64,000 nt of DNA from Agapetus fuscipes (Eukaryota > Arthropoda > Insecta > Trichoptera > Glossosomatidae). The stretch covers positions 248,001 through 312,000 of the forward strand of contig OX637357.1 of assembly GCA_951799405.1 (NCBI GenBank). The letters are read 5' to 3'. The position numbers and the translations under genes are program-made. This document shows positions 22,131-31,753 of this stretch, piece after piece. The notes under the pieces were generated by a model that was not told where the DNA came from, did not search any database, and saw nothing but the letters and a program-made list of their open reading frames with translations. The stretch's first letter is position 1. The number at the start of each line of letters is the position of its first letter.

Positions 22131-22854
22131 ATTGAGTCTAGTAGAAAGCAAGATGACGTTCGTTGACTATCTGCATATCTCACGATCATTCCTAGTTTCG
22201 CCAGCGCCAGCGCCAGAGAGAAAACCTGGGGGATGCAGATTTTTACATCTTTTGCCAATTTCCCCCTGTCCTCCTCTACCGGTACATTTGTCATGCGAGA
22301 GTAAACCAACAGACTGTTCTGCCGCTTTTTGCGCGGGAAACAATCCCCCACCTGCGTAACACAAACGTTCGTTATAGCGAGATGCTTATCAAATTTACTC
22401 AGCAGCTTCATCGGCATCATCGCCACGACGTTGACATGATTTCTACTCCAGTTCCACAATCTTTTACCGTGTATTGAAAACGATAGTTTCATTAAACTAA
22501 AGCTTACCGGCGCTCCTTGAATCACAAATAACCAAAAATAGGGGTTTTACCTACCATTAAAACTCTTATTATGTTTCTATAGATGTCTGGATTCCATATT
22601 ATGAGAGAAATAATCACTTTTCCCCTTTCATGTGGTTTTTAGTCTATTCCTGGGTCTTTGGTTTGCACTTTTTTACTCTAAAGTCACTTTTCTACTCTAT
22701 GGTCGCTTTTTCTCCATTTCCTGTTTCCCTATTTCCAGTTCCCCCATAAAATAACCTAAAATAAGCTTAATTTGAATGAAACTATCGTTTTCAATACACA
22801 GTGAAGGATTGTGAGACTGGAGTTTTAATCAAGTCATCGTCAGTCGGTCATTGA
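22131..22854. other. Unassigned sequence
   Basis: A 139-codon minus-strand ORF (22106-22525) has no recognisable domain and overlaps the SINE-B 3' end, so I do not call it. No other feature. Confidence 0.5.
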
Positions 22855-22975
22855 CCGGTCCGTAGTCTAGTTGTTAACAGTTCGGACTCGTGATTGGAAG
22901 GTAGTGTGTTCGAATCCCGGAGGAGCACAAAAAAATATTTCATTTTTCAAATTTGCACTTCGCTGGATTGAAAAA
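22855..22975 (+). mobile_element. SINE-B head and 5' body
   Basis: GACCGGTCCGTAGTCTAGTT, B-box TGTTCGAATCCC, GAGGAGCACAAAAAAATATT and CTTCGCTGGATTGAAAAATT, truncated at the Rep-C junction. Confidence 0.9.
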
Positions 22976-22982
22976 TTATTCT

Positions 22983-23228
22983 AATCAAATCTAATCTAAT
23001 CTAAGTTGCAAAGATATGTTACATTGGAGATTCACATTACATGCCAGACACGTACAAGTTCGCGCTTGCACATGCCTCATGTGAACCTACAACATAAAAA
23101 CCAAATCTCAAATGGACATACACCCTGCAACTCTTGCCGTCCTTCCCGGAGACAGGGGTAACATTGGCAAAGTGAACCATTTATACAGCATGGGTGGTCA
23201 GCCGCACACCAACCTATAAGTCAAGGAA
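22983..23228 (-). repeat. Rep-C, near full length
   Basis: Tail TCAAATCTAATCTAATCTAA, body, and ACCAACCTATAAGTCAAGGA. The (TTAGA)n tail abuts SINE-B. Confidence 0.95.
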
Positions 23229-23830
23229 CATACTAATAATAATAATAATAATAATAAGTTCATTTGTATGGCGCCTTTTCATGATCCTTAGTCATCCCAA
23301 AGGCGCCGGTTGTGGAGGTGGGAAGTGGTGGGTCTTCAGCTGCCTCCTGAAAACCGCCTCACTATCTATGGTCCGCAGCCTGTCAGGCAGCGAGTTCCAG
23401 GCCGCGGGCGCAGCGACACGAAAGGCGCGCTCCCCGAACACCGTGTTGGGGCTTCGTCTCGGGATCTCCAGAAGGTTGCCGCTTGTTGATGCCGATCTCA
23501 GCGTTAGTCCCCTGGTACTGATTGTTGCTGGTGTGATGAGCTCTCTGATGTATTGTGGAGCTCCTCCATGAAGAGCTTTATGTACTATCACACACAGTTT
23601 AAATTTGATGCGCTCGGGTACGCGAAGCCAGTGAAGCCTCTGAAGAAGTGGTGAAATGTGGCAGAATTTGGAGGAGTTATAGATCAACCTCGCTGCCGCA
23701 TTTTGTAGGGACTGCAGCCTGTGAAGTTGACTAACTGGCTGACCTGCAAATATCACATTGCAGTAGTCCATTCTGGACACCACAAAGGCGTTCACCAGGC
23801 TCCTGGTGGCCTCTACACGACAAATTACAT
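23229..23830 (-). mobile_element. LINE-D (CR1/L2-like) 3' end
   Basis: The minus strand encodes a 167-residue open stretch: FVVSRMDYCNVIFAGQP, NAAARLIYNSSKF, ISPLLQRLHWLRVPERIKF, VIVHKALHGGAPQYI, TVFGERAFRVAAPAAWNSLP and FRRQLKTHHF. This is the segment after the RT palm in CR1/L2-like LINEs. The 3' UTR forms a stem-loop (GGCGCCTTTGGGATGAC paired with GGATCATGAAAAGGCGCC) and ends in (TTA)n at 23231-23257. The copy is 5' truncated. It is the best reference for LINE-D here. Confidence 0.85.
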
Positions 23831-23879
23831 TTTATACATCACTAAATAATAATATCTATAGACAACAAACAGAAAACAA

Positions 23880-24028
23880 AATCCAATCAACCGCCATTTC
23901 TTTCTGTCTTTACATACATCTTTCATTTCCTCCAGAGTCATAATATGGTCATAACCTTCTTCATACAGGCTCTTTTTTTCTGACTTTACCAAAGACCGGT
24001 CACTGTAGGTTCATCCAGCCTTCCAGAT
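23880..24028. other. LINE-Z fragment and SINE-B middle fragment
   Basis: Positions 23880-23945 (minus) resemble the LINE-Z fragment at 3097 (AACCGCCATTTCTTTCTGTC). Positions 23982-24028 are SINE-B body (ACCAAAGACCGGTCACTGTA). Confidence 0.5.
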
Positions 24029-24029
24029 T

Positions 24030-24298
24030 GACCGGCCCGTAGTCTAGTGGTAACGCTTCGAACTCGTAAATGGAAGGTTGTGGGTTCGAATCCTTGAGGA
24101 GCACAATAAAATGTCGCTTATATTTTCCAATGCTCTTGGCCTTTGATGACTCACCGGTCACCAAAGGTCCATCCAGCCTTACAGCAACTGGGTCTTGTTT
24201 GAGATTTAGCGCTTTTTGTAGCGACGATAAAGCACACAGAGGGCTCTTGAGGTGTGATTCACACAAAAAACAACGCTCACCAATAAATCATCTTAATA
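24030..24298 (+). mobile_element. SINE-B, near full length
   Basis: GACCGGCCCGTAGTCTAGTG, B-box GGGTTCGAATCC, body, the GAGGGCTCTTGAGGTGTGAT hairpin and a CACCAATAAATCATCTTAAT tail. Confidence 0.9.
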
Positions 24299-24307
24299 TT
24301 TCTATTA

Positions 24308-24380
24308 TTGGTATGAGGCTGACCACCCATACCGTAAAAATTGCTCCACTTTACCAACGTCACCCACGCTTTATCGAAGG
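24308..24380 (+). repeat. Rep-C 5' fragment
   Basis: GGTATGAGGCTGACCACCCA, CCGTAAAAATTGCTCCACTT; truncated where the 161-bp tandem begins. Confidence 0.7.
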
Positions 24381-24412
24381 GCTGAACTTAAATACCGATA
24401 GTTTTTATTAAT

Positions 24413-24796
24413 AAGTATGCATGCAGCATGTGCCTGTCTGTGGGCTTGAATAAGATGTTGATATACATGTGCAGCCGAGTTCCCTCCCCGCCCTGCTGCT
24501 GGTGTTTGAGTTGGCCAATATCCTGGTGGGCTGTGGGAGCTGAAGAAGCAGAACAGCGAAGAACCAATATTGTAAGTATGCATGCAGCATGTGCCTGTCT
24601 GTGGGCTTGAATAAGATGTTGATATACATGTGCAGCTGAGCTCCCTCCCCGCCCTGCTGCTGGTGTTTGAGTTGGCCAGTATCCTGGTGGGCTGTGGGAG
24701 CTGAAGAAGCAGAACAGCGAAGAACCAATATTGTAAGTATGCATGCAGCATGTGCCTGTGTGTGGGCTTGAATAAGATGTTGATATACATGTGCAG
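24413..24796 (+). repeat. 161-bp tandem repeat holding two degenerate copies of the next exon
   Basis: Three units start at 24413, 24574 and 24735. Each unit consists of a 64-nt intron-like part (GTAAGTATG donor at its start, TATACATGTGCAG acceptor at its end) and a 97-nt exon-like part (CTGAGCTCCCTCCCCGCCCT). In units 1 and 2 the exon-like part lacks the ACTCTGGGAGGCTATGGACT segment of unit 3 and reads into TGA after about 22 codons, so they are non-coding relics. The first unit lacks the G of its donor (ATAAGT). Unit 3 continues into the exon at 24797. Confidence 0.85.
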
Positions 24797-24964
24797 CTGA
24801 GCTCCCTCCCCGCCCTGCTGCTGGTGTTTGAGTTGGCCAGTACTCTGGGAGGCTATGGACTGTGGGAGCTGAAGAGGCAGAACAGCGAAGAACCAATATT
24901 GGCTCAGGGGGCAAACCGCCCTAACGACATTACAGTGCCAGCCATCACCAACCAACGGAGCTGA
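24797..24964 (+). CDS. Probable 3'-terminal exon of an unidentified membrane protein
   Basis: After a good acceptor (GATATACATGTGCAG) the frame is open for 55 codons to TGA. It begins with a hydrophobic segment (LPALLLVFELASTLGGYG, likely the end of a transmembrane helix), then WELKRQNSEEPILAQGAN, and a polar C-terminal tail (PNDITVPAITNQRS). This layout, last membrane helix plus short cytoplasmic tail, is common in transporters and tetraspan proteins, but I cannot name the family. The two upstream tandem copies have lost the frame, while this one keeps it, suggesting selection. Upstream exons are not visible in the window. It could also be a captured gene fragment. Confidence 0.5.
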   Translation: MSSLPALLLVFELASTLGGYGLWELKRQNSEEPILAQGANRPNDITVPAITNQRS

Positions 24965-25059
24965 TCTTCAGTTGAATTGCTGGCGTCACCCTCGGCAGAA
25001 GAAGCTTCACACTACACTGGCAGAAGCCGGAGCCAAGTCACGTATTGAAAAGCCGATCA

Positions 25060-25200
25060 CAAATGTAAGCACAATTATATTTTTTGTTGATTGTAATCCT
25101 ACCTGATGATAACCTACATATGTATAGGGTCGAAAACGTTAGTAATCTATAATTGAAATAAATTGATATAATATTATTGAGTGAAAAGAAACAGTGTTTA
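25060..25200 (+). mobile_element. Solo hammerhead-bearing Penelope-like end
   Basis: Positions 25100-25144 carry the hammerhead-like core. Downstream GAGTGAAAAGAAACAGTGTT corresponds to the conserved block that follows the hammerhead in the elements at 19416, 37790 and 60731. No inverted partner is seen. Confidence 0.55.
25100..25144 (+). ncRNA. Hammerhead-ribozyme-like motif
   Basis: CTGATGA (25103-25109) is an exact CUGANGA core. It is followed by a foldable stem II (25110-25131, CCTA with TAGG around CATATG), GAAA (25132-25135) and a minimal stem III ACGTT, with UUA as the NUH cleavage triplet. Stem I is short (TAC with GTA). Core complete, stem I weak. Confidence 0.5.
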
Positions 25201-25246
25201 TTGATAATTTGTTTTTAAGAAAACATAAATAATCAATCAGTAAACA

Positions 25247-25435
25247 CAATGTTTGGAGAGTGTGCATTTGCAGTTGCTGGTACTCTGGTCTGCAACTACC
25301 TGCCTCATCATGTGAGAGAGCTAGAGGACCATGGAAAGTTCCGAAATGATTTGAAGACAAGCGAATTTCTGGCATCACATGCACAAGCGCCCTTGGAGTG
25401 ACTACATCACGAAATGGTACTATAAAGAAATCACC
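25247..25435 (+). mobile_element. LINE-D 3' end
   Basis: TGCCTCATCATGTGAGAGAG, CATGGAAAGTTCCGAAATGA and the 3' stem-loop AAGCGCCCTTGGAGTGACTA with CATCACGAAATGG, ending TCATCATCATT. It is inverted relative to the copy at 25770. Confidence 0.75.
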
Positions 25436-25514
25436 AACTCGTCATCATCATTTTTGAGATAAAAGAGCGAGGTACAGCGCAGCTTCTTCCTTAGTGCTTA
25501 ATAATCTAATAATT

Positions 25515-25745
25515 ATAATAAACTTAGTTGCAAATATATATTACATTTAAGATTTATATTAAACGTATTCCCACAAGCAGACGCATTTAAGTTCGCACCT
25601 AAACATGCCGCATGTGAGCCTACAATATAAAACACAATCTCAAATGAACATAAGCCCTGCAACTCCTGCCGACCTTCCCTGAAACTGGCTGAACTATTTT
25701 TTACAGTATGGATGGTCAGCCACATACCAATGTTTAAGTCAAGTA
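25515..25745 (-). repeat. Rep-C, internally deleted
   Basis: ATTCCCACAAGCAGACGC, CAACTCCTGCCGACCTTCCC, then a deletion of the GGGGTGACATTGGCAA block, and ACCAATGTTTAAGTCAAGTA. Confidence 0.85.
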
Positions 25746-25769
25746 GCTGATAGTAATAATAATAATAAT

Positions 25770-25982
25770 ATTAGGATTCATATTGTGGTGATGATTTCCT
25801 TATAGCGCCGTTTCGTGATGTAGTCACTCCAAGGGCGCTTTTGCATGTGATGCCAGATATTTGCTTGTCTTCAGAGCATTCCGGAACTTTCCATGGTCCT
25901 CTAGCTCTCTCACATGATGAGGCAGGCGGTTCCAGGCAAGAGGATCAGCAACTGCAAACAAACGCTCCCCAAACACTGTTTA
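25770..25982 (-). mobile_element. LINE-D 3' end
   Basis: The minus strand encodes VFGERLFAVADPLAWNRLP-like residues, then the stem-loop GCGCCCTTGGAGTGACTACA with TCACGAAACGGCGC and a (TTA)n-type tail at 25751-25772. It faces the copy at 25247 tail to tail. Confidence 0.75.
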
Positions 25983-26005
25983 ACTCTTCTTAACGGCTCT
26001 TCAAT

Positions 26006-26280
26006 TTGTGAGCGCTGTTTATGTGTGAAGTACACCTCAAGAGCCCTCTGCGAGCTTGGTCGTCGCTATAGAAAGCACCAACCTTCAAGCAAGAACCAGC
26101 TACCGTAAGGCTGGATGCTCCTTTCGTGACCGGTCATTGGTAAAGGTATGTGAATTTTTCAACCCAGCTTAGGGCACGTTTGAAAATATATATGAAATAT
26201 TGTTTGTGCTCCGCCGGGTTAGAACCCACAACCTTCCATTTACAAGTATGAAGCATTACCGCTAGACTACGGACCGGTCG
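26006..26280 (-). mobile_element. SINE-B, near full length
   Basis: The minus-strand head GACCGGTCCGTAGTCTAGCG with B-box GGGTTCTAACCC, body, and the 3' hairpin near 26035 (GAGGGCTCTTGAGGTGTAC). Confidence 0.9.
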
Positions 26281-26663
26281 AAGTTTAATTATTATTAAAG
26301 TAGCGCCAGTTTAATGTAGATTTGATATAAAAGGTTGCGTGCAACTGTCTTTGTCAGCAATAGAAGGAAGAATAATTATAATTGATGAATTAATAAAGTT
26401 CCGTCTACGATCTACATTCTGCTCCCTCTGCAAAACCGCCCATCTGCATGCAAGCTGGCAATCCAAAATATATCTTATAGCACACTTACATATGGGCTAC
26501 ATTTGAACGCTTTGCAATTAAAGATAAGGTCTGTTTTACAAAACCCGTAGAAAATCAAGGAAGTCCTATCTCTTTGCATTGTGCCAAGGAAAAAAGGTTC
26601 TTATAAGGCATAATATTAAAAGCCAATTGTGAATGCTTTGCAATGAAAGATATGTACCTATGT
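26281..26663. other. Unassigned sequence
   Basis: Nothing recognised. Confidence 0.5.
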
Positions 26664-26966
26664 CCGGTCGATAGCTCAGGTGGTGGAGTGCTTGCATTCC
26701 ATGTCGCGAGTTCGGGTTCAAACCCCACCGAGGCAAGGGTGTCAGAAATAATTTCCCTTACGTCAAATACCGGTAAGGTAGCCTTCGCATTAAACGAGTA
26801 CCAGCCCCTTCGGCAGCTGGGAAACTCCCACTTCAACTGAAGTTGTTGGCGTAAGGCCGCCCCCCTTACCTTTAAAAATAAATAGGTTCTACTCGCCACA
26901 TGCGAAACCCTTCGGGGATAACGCAGCAAGAAGTTACACTATATGTGTAGCTAAGTTGCGTTGCGT
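26664..26966 (+). mobile_element. SINE-A, full length
   Basis: CCGGTCGATAGCTCAGGTGG, B-box GGGTTCAAACCCC, body, CCCTTCGGGGATAACGCAGC and a TTGCGTTGCGTTT tail. Confidence 0.9.
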
Positions 26967-26977
26967 TTAATTATTGC

Positions 26978-27225
26978 ATGTTCCTTGACCAATATGTAGG
27001 TATGAGGCTAATCCCCCATGCTGTATAAACTTGGTTTACTTTTGCAAATGCCACCAGTTTCAGGGAAAGGCAACAGCAGTTGGAAAGTTTATGTTCATTT
27101 AAAATTTGGTTTATTTTAAATATACACATGCAGCATGTGCAAGCGTTAACTTGCATACGTGTCTGCTTCTTGGAATGCATTAGGTATGAGCCTTTTATGT
27201 CAATATGTCTGTGCAACACATATTA
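26978..27225 (+). repeat. Rep-C, diverged
   Basis: TTCCTTGACCAATATGTAGG, AGTTGGAAAGTTTATGTTCA, CACATGCAGCATGTGCAAGC and TGGAATGCATTAGGTATGAG. Same diverged subtype as 19083. Confidence 0.8.
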
Positions 27226-27650
27226 AAGAATGATTAAATGGACCATCACTGTACAAACCACAAAAATAGACAACACATAAAATATTTTTTCAAAGCAAAT
27301 ATATATAAACTCTGCAACTATTGCAGCCTTTCTCTGAAACATGAGTATCATAATATTGATGCTAAAAATGAACTTCATCTTTAATTCGTCGAATTTCAGA
27401 GGTTGTTTTATTAGTACTTGCTATTCATCTCCAATAATAATCAGGCTAATCGTGGGACTTGGTGATTTTATTTTCCTTGCGGAATCGAACCCTGACGTTG
27501 GGCAGAACTAAAGTTCTCTCACCGCCTTAATTAGTTTATACAACTCTAATTATTCCATCCATCCCATTCGGGAGCAGGGGTAAAACCGCCCACCTCCTGA
27601 GTAGTACGTCAGTAGGTTTAAGCATTAAACTAACATTCTACCTACACACT
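27226..27650. other. Unassigned sequence
   Basis: Nothing recognised. Confidence 0.5.
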
Positions 27651-27720
27651 GACCGGTCCGTAGTCTAGTGGTTACCGCTTCGGGCTCGTAAAATGTCGTG
27701 GGTTCGATTGATGGGTTTGA
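27651..27720 (+). mobile_element. SINE-B head only
   Basis: GACCGGTCCGTAGTCTAGTG and TGGGTTCGATTGATGG; cut just after the B-box. Confidence 0.85.
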
Positions 27721-27865
27721 TATTGTTATGTAAATGACAAGTGCTATAAATGTTAGGTAGGTGTAGTATAGCCGAGTATAGTCGGCCGTGTAGTATAGTT
27801 GGAATAATTATTATAGGTACCTACCTAGGTTAAAGAAATCATCTAAGTTATGTACCTACTCGAAT

Positions 27866-28281
27866 ATTAGGATGATTTATTTGGTGAGCGCTGTTTTTGT
27901 GTGTATCACACCTCAAGAGCCCTCTGTGAGCTTGGTCGTCGCTGTAGAAAGCGCCAATTCTCAAGCAAGACCCAGTTATTGTAAGGTTGGATGGACCTTT
28001 CAGTGACCGGTCTTTGGTAAAGGTTTATGAATTTTTCAACTCAGCGAAGAGCACATTCGAAATATAAATGGTATATTTTTGTGCTCCGCCGGGATGCGAA
28101 TCCACAACCTTCCATTTACGAGTCCGAAGTGTTGCCACTACGGACTACGGACCGGTCCAAGATGCCAACGACACGCGGTGTACCTGAGCGGTCACCCATC
28201 CAAGTACTGTCCGCGCCCAATGTTGCTTAACTTCGGTGATCTATGGGAACCGGTGCTTTCAACATGGCTAACGTCGTTGAC
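27866..28281 (-). mobile_element. Composite SINE: 5S rRNA head plus SINE-B
   Basis: The minus strand starts with the 5S-like head (28281-28162: GTCAACGACG, then TCACCGAAGTTAAGCAACAT, then CTTGGATGGGTGACCGC), passes GGACCGGTCCGTAGTCCG into the tRNA-like head, and ends with the standard SINE-B hairpin and tail (CACCAAATAAATCATCCTAA at 27868). The junction agrees with 21723 and 35595, but the 3' end is the standard rather than the alternative type. Confidence 0.9.
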
Positions 28282-28324
28282 AAAGCAACTAAGTAACTAG
28301 AAATCATAATTACTATGTAACTAC

Positions 28325-28812
28325 TCGAAGTTTATTTCGCTATTCTACCAAACGCTCCTATCACGCATCTTCCTTTGCTGGCACGCTTCTCTAATTCTTT
28401 CGTCATCTTACCATTCGCCTCAAACTTACTTCCTAAATAGTCAAACTCATTCACTACTTCAACTTTTATTCCATTCAAATTAATTGTAAGTTCCTCACAT
28501 ACTTCATTCCTGTCAAAAACTAATACTTTTGTCTTATTCGCATTCACTTTCAAGCTATTCTTACAAAACGCATCATTCAGTTTGGTTAGCATCGCTTGGA
28601 GTTCCTCCGCCGAGTCAGCTAAAACTATAGCATCATCAGCATAAGGAAGTACTCCAACTCTTGTTTCACCCACTTTCCCTCCGCTCTCTGATATTCCAGC
28701 TTCTTTTATGCAACTGTCCATGATTATATTAAACAACCATGGACTCATCACGCAGCCTTGCCTCACTCCCTTATATACATCAAACCAGTCACTATATCTC
28801 CCATCCACTCTT
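28325..28812 (-). pseudogene. LINE-Z reverse transcriptase fragment, downstream of the RTE insertion
   Basis: A minus-strand open frame encodes the RT palm: VYKGVRQGCVMSPWLFNIIM (motif B), YADDAIVLADS (catalytic YADD), LKVNANKTKVLVFDR and FDYLGSKFEANGKM, ending GAFGRIAK. It joins with 29999-30090 across the RTE insertion: the 12-bp duplicated target encodes RVDG in both halves. No endonuclease domain is left. It overlaps in family with 15958-16575, which starts at the same IGRIA motif and carries the missing C-terminus. Confidence 0.85.
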
Positions 28813-29986
28813 CTTCTTGTGCCACTTCTAACGAAGATCGGCGATCATCATAGCTATTTTGAGTTTTCATGCTGCGGCTCGAAATAGGGACTTGGTGCTT
28901 CTGCCGAACCACTGTCGCAGGTTCTTCAGCCACGATGTCCTTCGGCGTCCCTGAGATCTTCTCCCCTCAATCTTACCCTGAATGATAAGATGAAGGAGAC
29001 GGTACTTCTCATTTCTCATAATGTGACCGAAGTACATTAGCTTTCTCTGCTTAATGGTAGGCAGGAGCTCCTTTGTAGTGCGCATTCGTTGAAGGACTTC
29101 TTCATTGGTGACTCGATCACGCCAAGAGATCCGAAGCATTTTTCGGTATAGACACATCTCGAATGCTTCAATACGTCTCTCCAGTGCCTGCGTGAGAGTC
29201 CATCCCTCCATACCATACAGAGCGATTGGGAAAACGTAGCACCTCACTATGCGCTTCCGGAGTTCAAGGCTTAAATTTCGGCACAACAGTAATTTGCTCA
29301 TTTTAGCGAAGACATTTCGGGCTTGCTCTAGTCTGCTTCTGACTTCTTGACACATGCCCCACTTTTCGTTGACCACACATCCCAGGTACCTGTAACTAGT
29401 GCATCTTTCAATGCTTTCGCCATCTAGTTCTACATGTACGGAGGCGTTTGTGTTTCTGCTGATAACCATGACCTTGGTCTTCTTAAAGTTTATGTTAATG
29501 CCAGCTTCTTTGCTAGCGACATTTATTCTAGTCAACAATGTTTGCAGATCCGCCTGAGTGTCAGCGAGTAGGACTGTGTCATCGGCATACCGCAGGTTGT
29601 TTACCAGCTGCCCGTTGACAACAATGCCTTCCCTAGCCTCATGAAGTGCTTGCGCCATGATCCTTTCTGAATATAGGTTAAAAAGTGTTGGTGACAGTAC
29701 GCATCCCTGTCTAACTCCTCTTCTGATGGGTATTTGTCTGGTCTCTGAACTCTCTACAAGCACTGAAGCAGTTTGCTGCCAATATATATTTGCAATAATG
29801 CGAGTGTTTTTATCGTCTATCCCAATGTCTTTCAGTATACTAATCAGCTTGTCGTGTCTCAATCTGTCAAAGGCCTTTTCGTAGTCAATAAAGCAAACAT
29901 AAACATCTTTATTCATATCGAGACAACGTTGTACTAAAACCTGTAATCCAAACAGAGCATCTCGTGTGCCAAAGCCGTTCCTAAAA
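28813..29986 (-). mobile_element. RTE-clade retrotransposon, 5' truncated, 12-bp TSD
   Basis: Open on the minus strand through nearly all of its length, in frame with the flanking LINE-Z (the combined frame spans 28867-30186, 439 codons; residues 68-439 are RTE). Visible motifs: VYVCFIDYEKAFDRLRHDKL (motif A), IRRGVRQGCVLSPTLFNLYS (motif B), NLRYADDTVLLADT (catalytic YADD), FKKTKVMVISR, YRYLGCVV, FPIALYGMEGWTL, YRKMLRISWRDRVTNEEVL and MYFGHIMRN. These match RTE-like endonuclease-reverse transcriptases. The endonuclease and RT fingers are missing (5' truncation). The 3' end after the stop is about 50 bp. Target-site duplication CCATCCACTCTT lies at 28801-28812 and 29987-29998. The intact frame suggests a recent insertion. 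Confidence 0.9.
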
Positions 29987-29998
29987 CCATCCACTCTT

Positions 29999-30090
29999 AC
30001 ACATGCCGAACTATTTTCATAGATGGCACGTATCACATTCAGAAGATTATCATTCACACCGTACTTCCTGAGAACATTCCACAACATACA
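29999..30090 (-). pseudogene. LINE-Z RT fragment, upstream of the RTE insertion
   Basis: Encodes LWNVLRKYGVNDNLLNVIRA and IYENSSACV, the segment before motif B in LINE-Z. It continues at 28812 after the RTE insertion. The copy is 5' truncated near 30090. Confidence 0.8.
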
Positions 30091-30371
30091 TCTGTAATTT
30101 TTATATTTTTGTATGTTTTTTTTTAAATTAAAATGCTTATACTGTAGTATACTAATATTTTGTGCATATATTTCACATTCCTCCATATACTGTTATTTTA
30201 CATGCATGGCCGGCAGCGCAGACAGCGGAGGTTTTAACCAGATAGATTTGGAAAACGAATTTCCAGTAAAAAAATGTTGCTTTACGCGCGATCGTTCTGA
30301 GGGAAAATGGAGCCCGGAGCCCCAAGCAAAGCAAATATTTTTTTAATGTCGCAAAGAATAGTTTTGTGTAT

Positions 30372-30742
30372 CTATCTTTAATCTGTAATCTAAGTTGTAG
30401 AGATGTATTACATTTCAGTTTCATATTACATGCATTCTCATAAGCAGACACTTATACGTTCGTGCTTACACAATACACATGCCGCATGTGGACTAACCAC
30501 ATAAAAACTCTACCTTAAATGAACATAAGTCCTGCAATTCTTGCCGACGAAGGCCTTCAGCTACTTAAAAAAATATTGTAATGTGTTCACCGAGTGAAGC
30601 AACTCCGCATGAGTTGTATGAACTGGGTGGGAGGTGGTGGGAGAGTGCCTTCCATGATACATATATAGGTGACATTGGCAAAGAATATCATTGTTTACTG
30701 TATAGGTGGTCAGCCTCATACCAGCAAATAAGTCAAGGAATT
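30372..30742 (-). repeat. Rep-C split by another repeat
   Basis: The first part, 30372-30545, ends TCCTGCAATTCTTGCCGACG. About 30548-30652 is the repeat also seen at 4105. The second part, 30668-30742, resumes at GGTGACATTGGCAAAGAA and ends AAGTCAAGGA. Confidence 0.8.
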
Positions 30743-30767
30743 ACCGTTATGGGATATGGGATAAGGG

Positions 30768-30966
30768 AATAGGTAAGCGTGAAGGGAAAGACCTAGGAAA
30801 GAATTGATTGATCAGATAAGTTGTATCAGAAAGAGCGTGCATGAAAAGAGTGATGAAACTAGATGAGATGAAAGAAGTATGCAAGGACAGAGTCAAGTGG
30901 AGGCACTTGTGTGGAGGTACCGGCCACCCCTAGAGGAATGGCAGCAGGATACAAGACAAGACAAGG
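30768..30966 (+). mobile_element. LINE-Z 3' end with (ACAAG)n tail
   Basis: GACCTAGGAAAGAATTGATT, GCATGAAAAGAGTGATGAAA, GTACCGGCCACCCCTAGAGG and a tail ACAAGACAAGACAAGG. Decayed frame. Confidence 0.85.
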
Positions 30967-31221
30967 GAGAACTAACATCCAGTTCATCCTCAATCGTCGA
31001 GAAGAGAGGGTGTATCCTGAAGACGGTAGCTACGTCGACAACAAAACGTCGAGAGTGATGTTAGTTCTCTCATAACGGTTCGTCTAATATCCAAATAGTT
31101 TAATTACCCAAGTGTGTAGATTATAGATTATATTATAGATAGTGTGGTAATTATATTCGGTAAAAAACGTATTTCTTAAAAAAACTGAATGACATCCGTT
31201 CGTTGATAAAGTAAGGGGAGG

Positions 31222-31368
31222 CTCTTATTTATTTTGAATGTTGAGTAAACCTTGCCGGTATTTTTCATTTTTCGTCTGAAATAAAATTCGGGAGTACATT
31301 TCTGACACCTGTGGTGGGGATTGAACCTAAGCCCTCTGGCATGGAACGCAAACATTCTACCAACTAAT
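31222..31368 (-). mobile_element. SINE-A fragment inside the foldback element
   Basis: Minus-strand GTTGGTAGAATGTTTGCGTT, GGTTCAATCCCCACC, GTGTCAGAAATGTACTCCCG and CCGGCAAGGTTTACTCAAC. Confidence 0.75.
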
Positions 31369-31709
31369 CGACTGTACAACATGCATGCCCTAGTTGAAAT
31401 CGACGATTACACAAACACCCTTAGACGGTCCTGTGTTCTGGTATGACGCTTGCTTGTCCAATAGGTTTCCGGAGTTTCACATCCGGCCCTGTAAATATTG
31501 CTGTCTATTCCCCAGGGCCTGGCAACACCCTGAATACGTACAGATACAAGGCGGATACAAAATAATGCACTTTACTATTTTTTATTTTAAGTAGTTAGTA
31601 ACATTAACCACTAGACTAAGTCCCGGTATTTATGTGTAGTTATATTATATTTTGACAATTATATTAATTTTCGGATATTTAACGAACCGTTCGGTGAGAA
31701 CTTACATTA

Positions 31710-31753
31710 TTCTCTACGTTTCGTCAGCGACGTAGCCGACGTCTTCAGGAGAA
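31710..31753 (-). ncRNA. Hammerhead-ribozyme-like motif
   Basis: Minus strand: stem I TTCTC (31749-31753) pairs with GAGAA (31710-31714). The core CTGAAGA (31742-31748) fits CUGANGA. Stem II GTCGGC with GCTGAC and GAAA (31719-31722) are present. Stem III is minimal, with GUA as the NUH triplet. One unpaired C lies between the core and stem II. Confidence 0.55.

Noticed and set aside
22106..22525. 139-codon minus-strand ORF
   Set aside because: Overlaps the SINE-B 3' end, no domain, no splice support.
24371..24955. Minus-strand ORFs of 118-194 codons rich in Gln, His and Ser
   Set aside because: Antisense to the 161-bp tandem; the plus strand has splice signals and a better coding frame.
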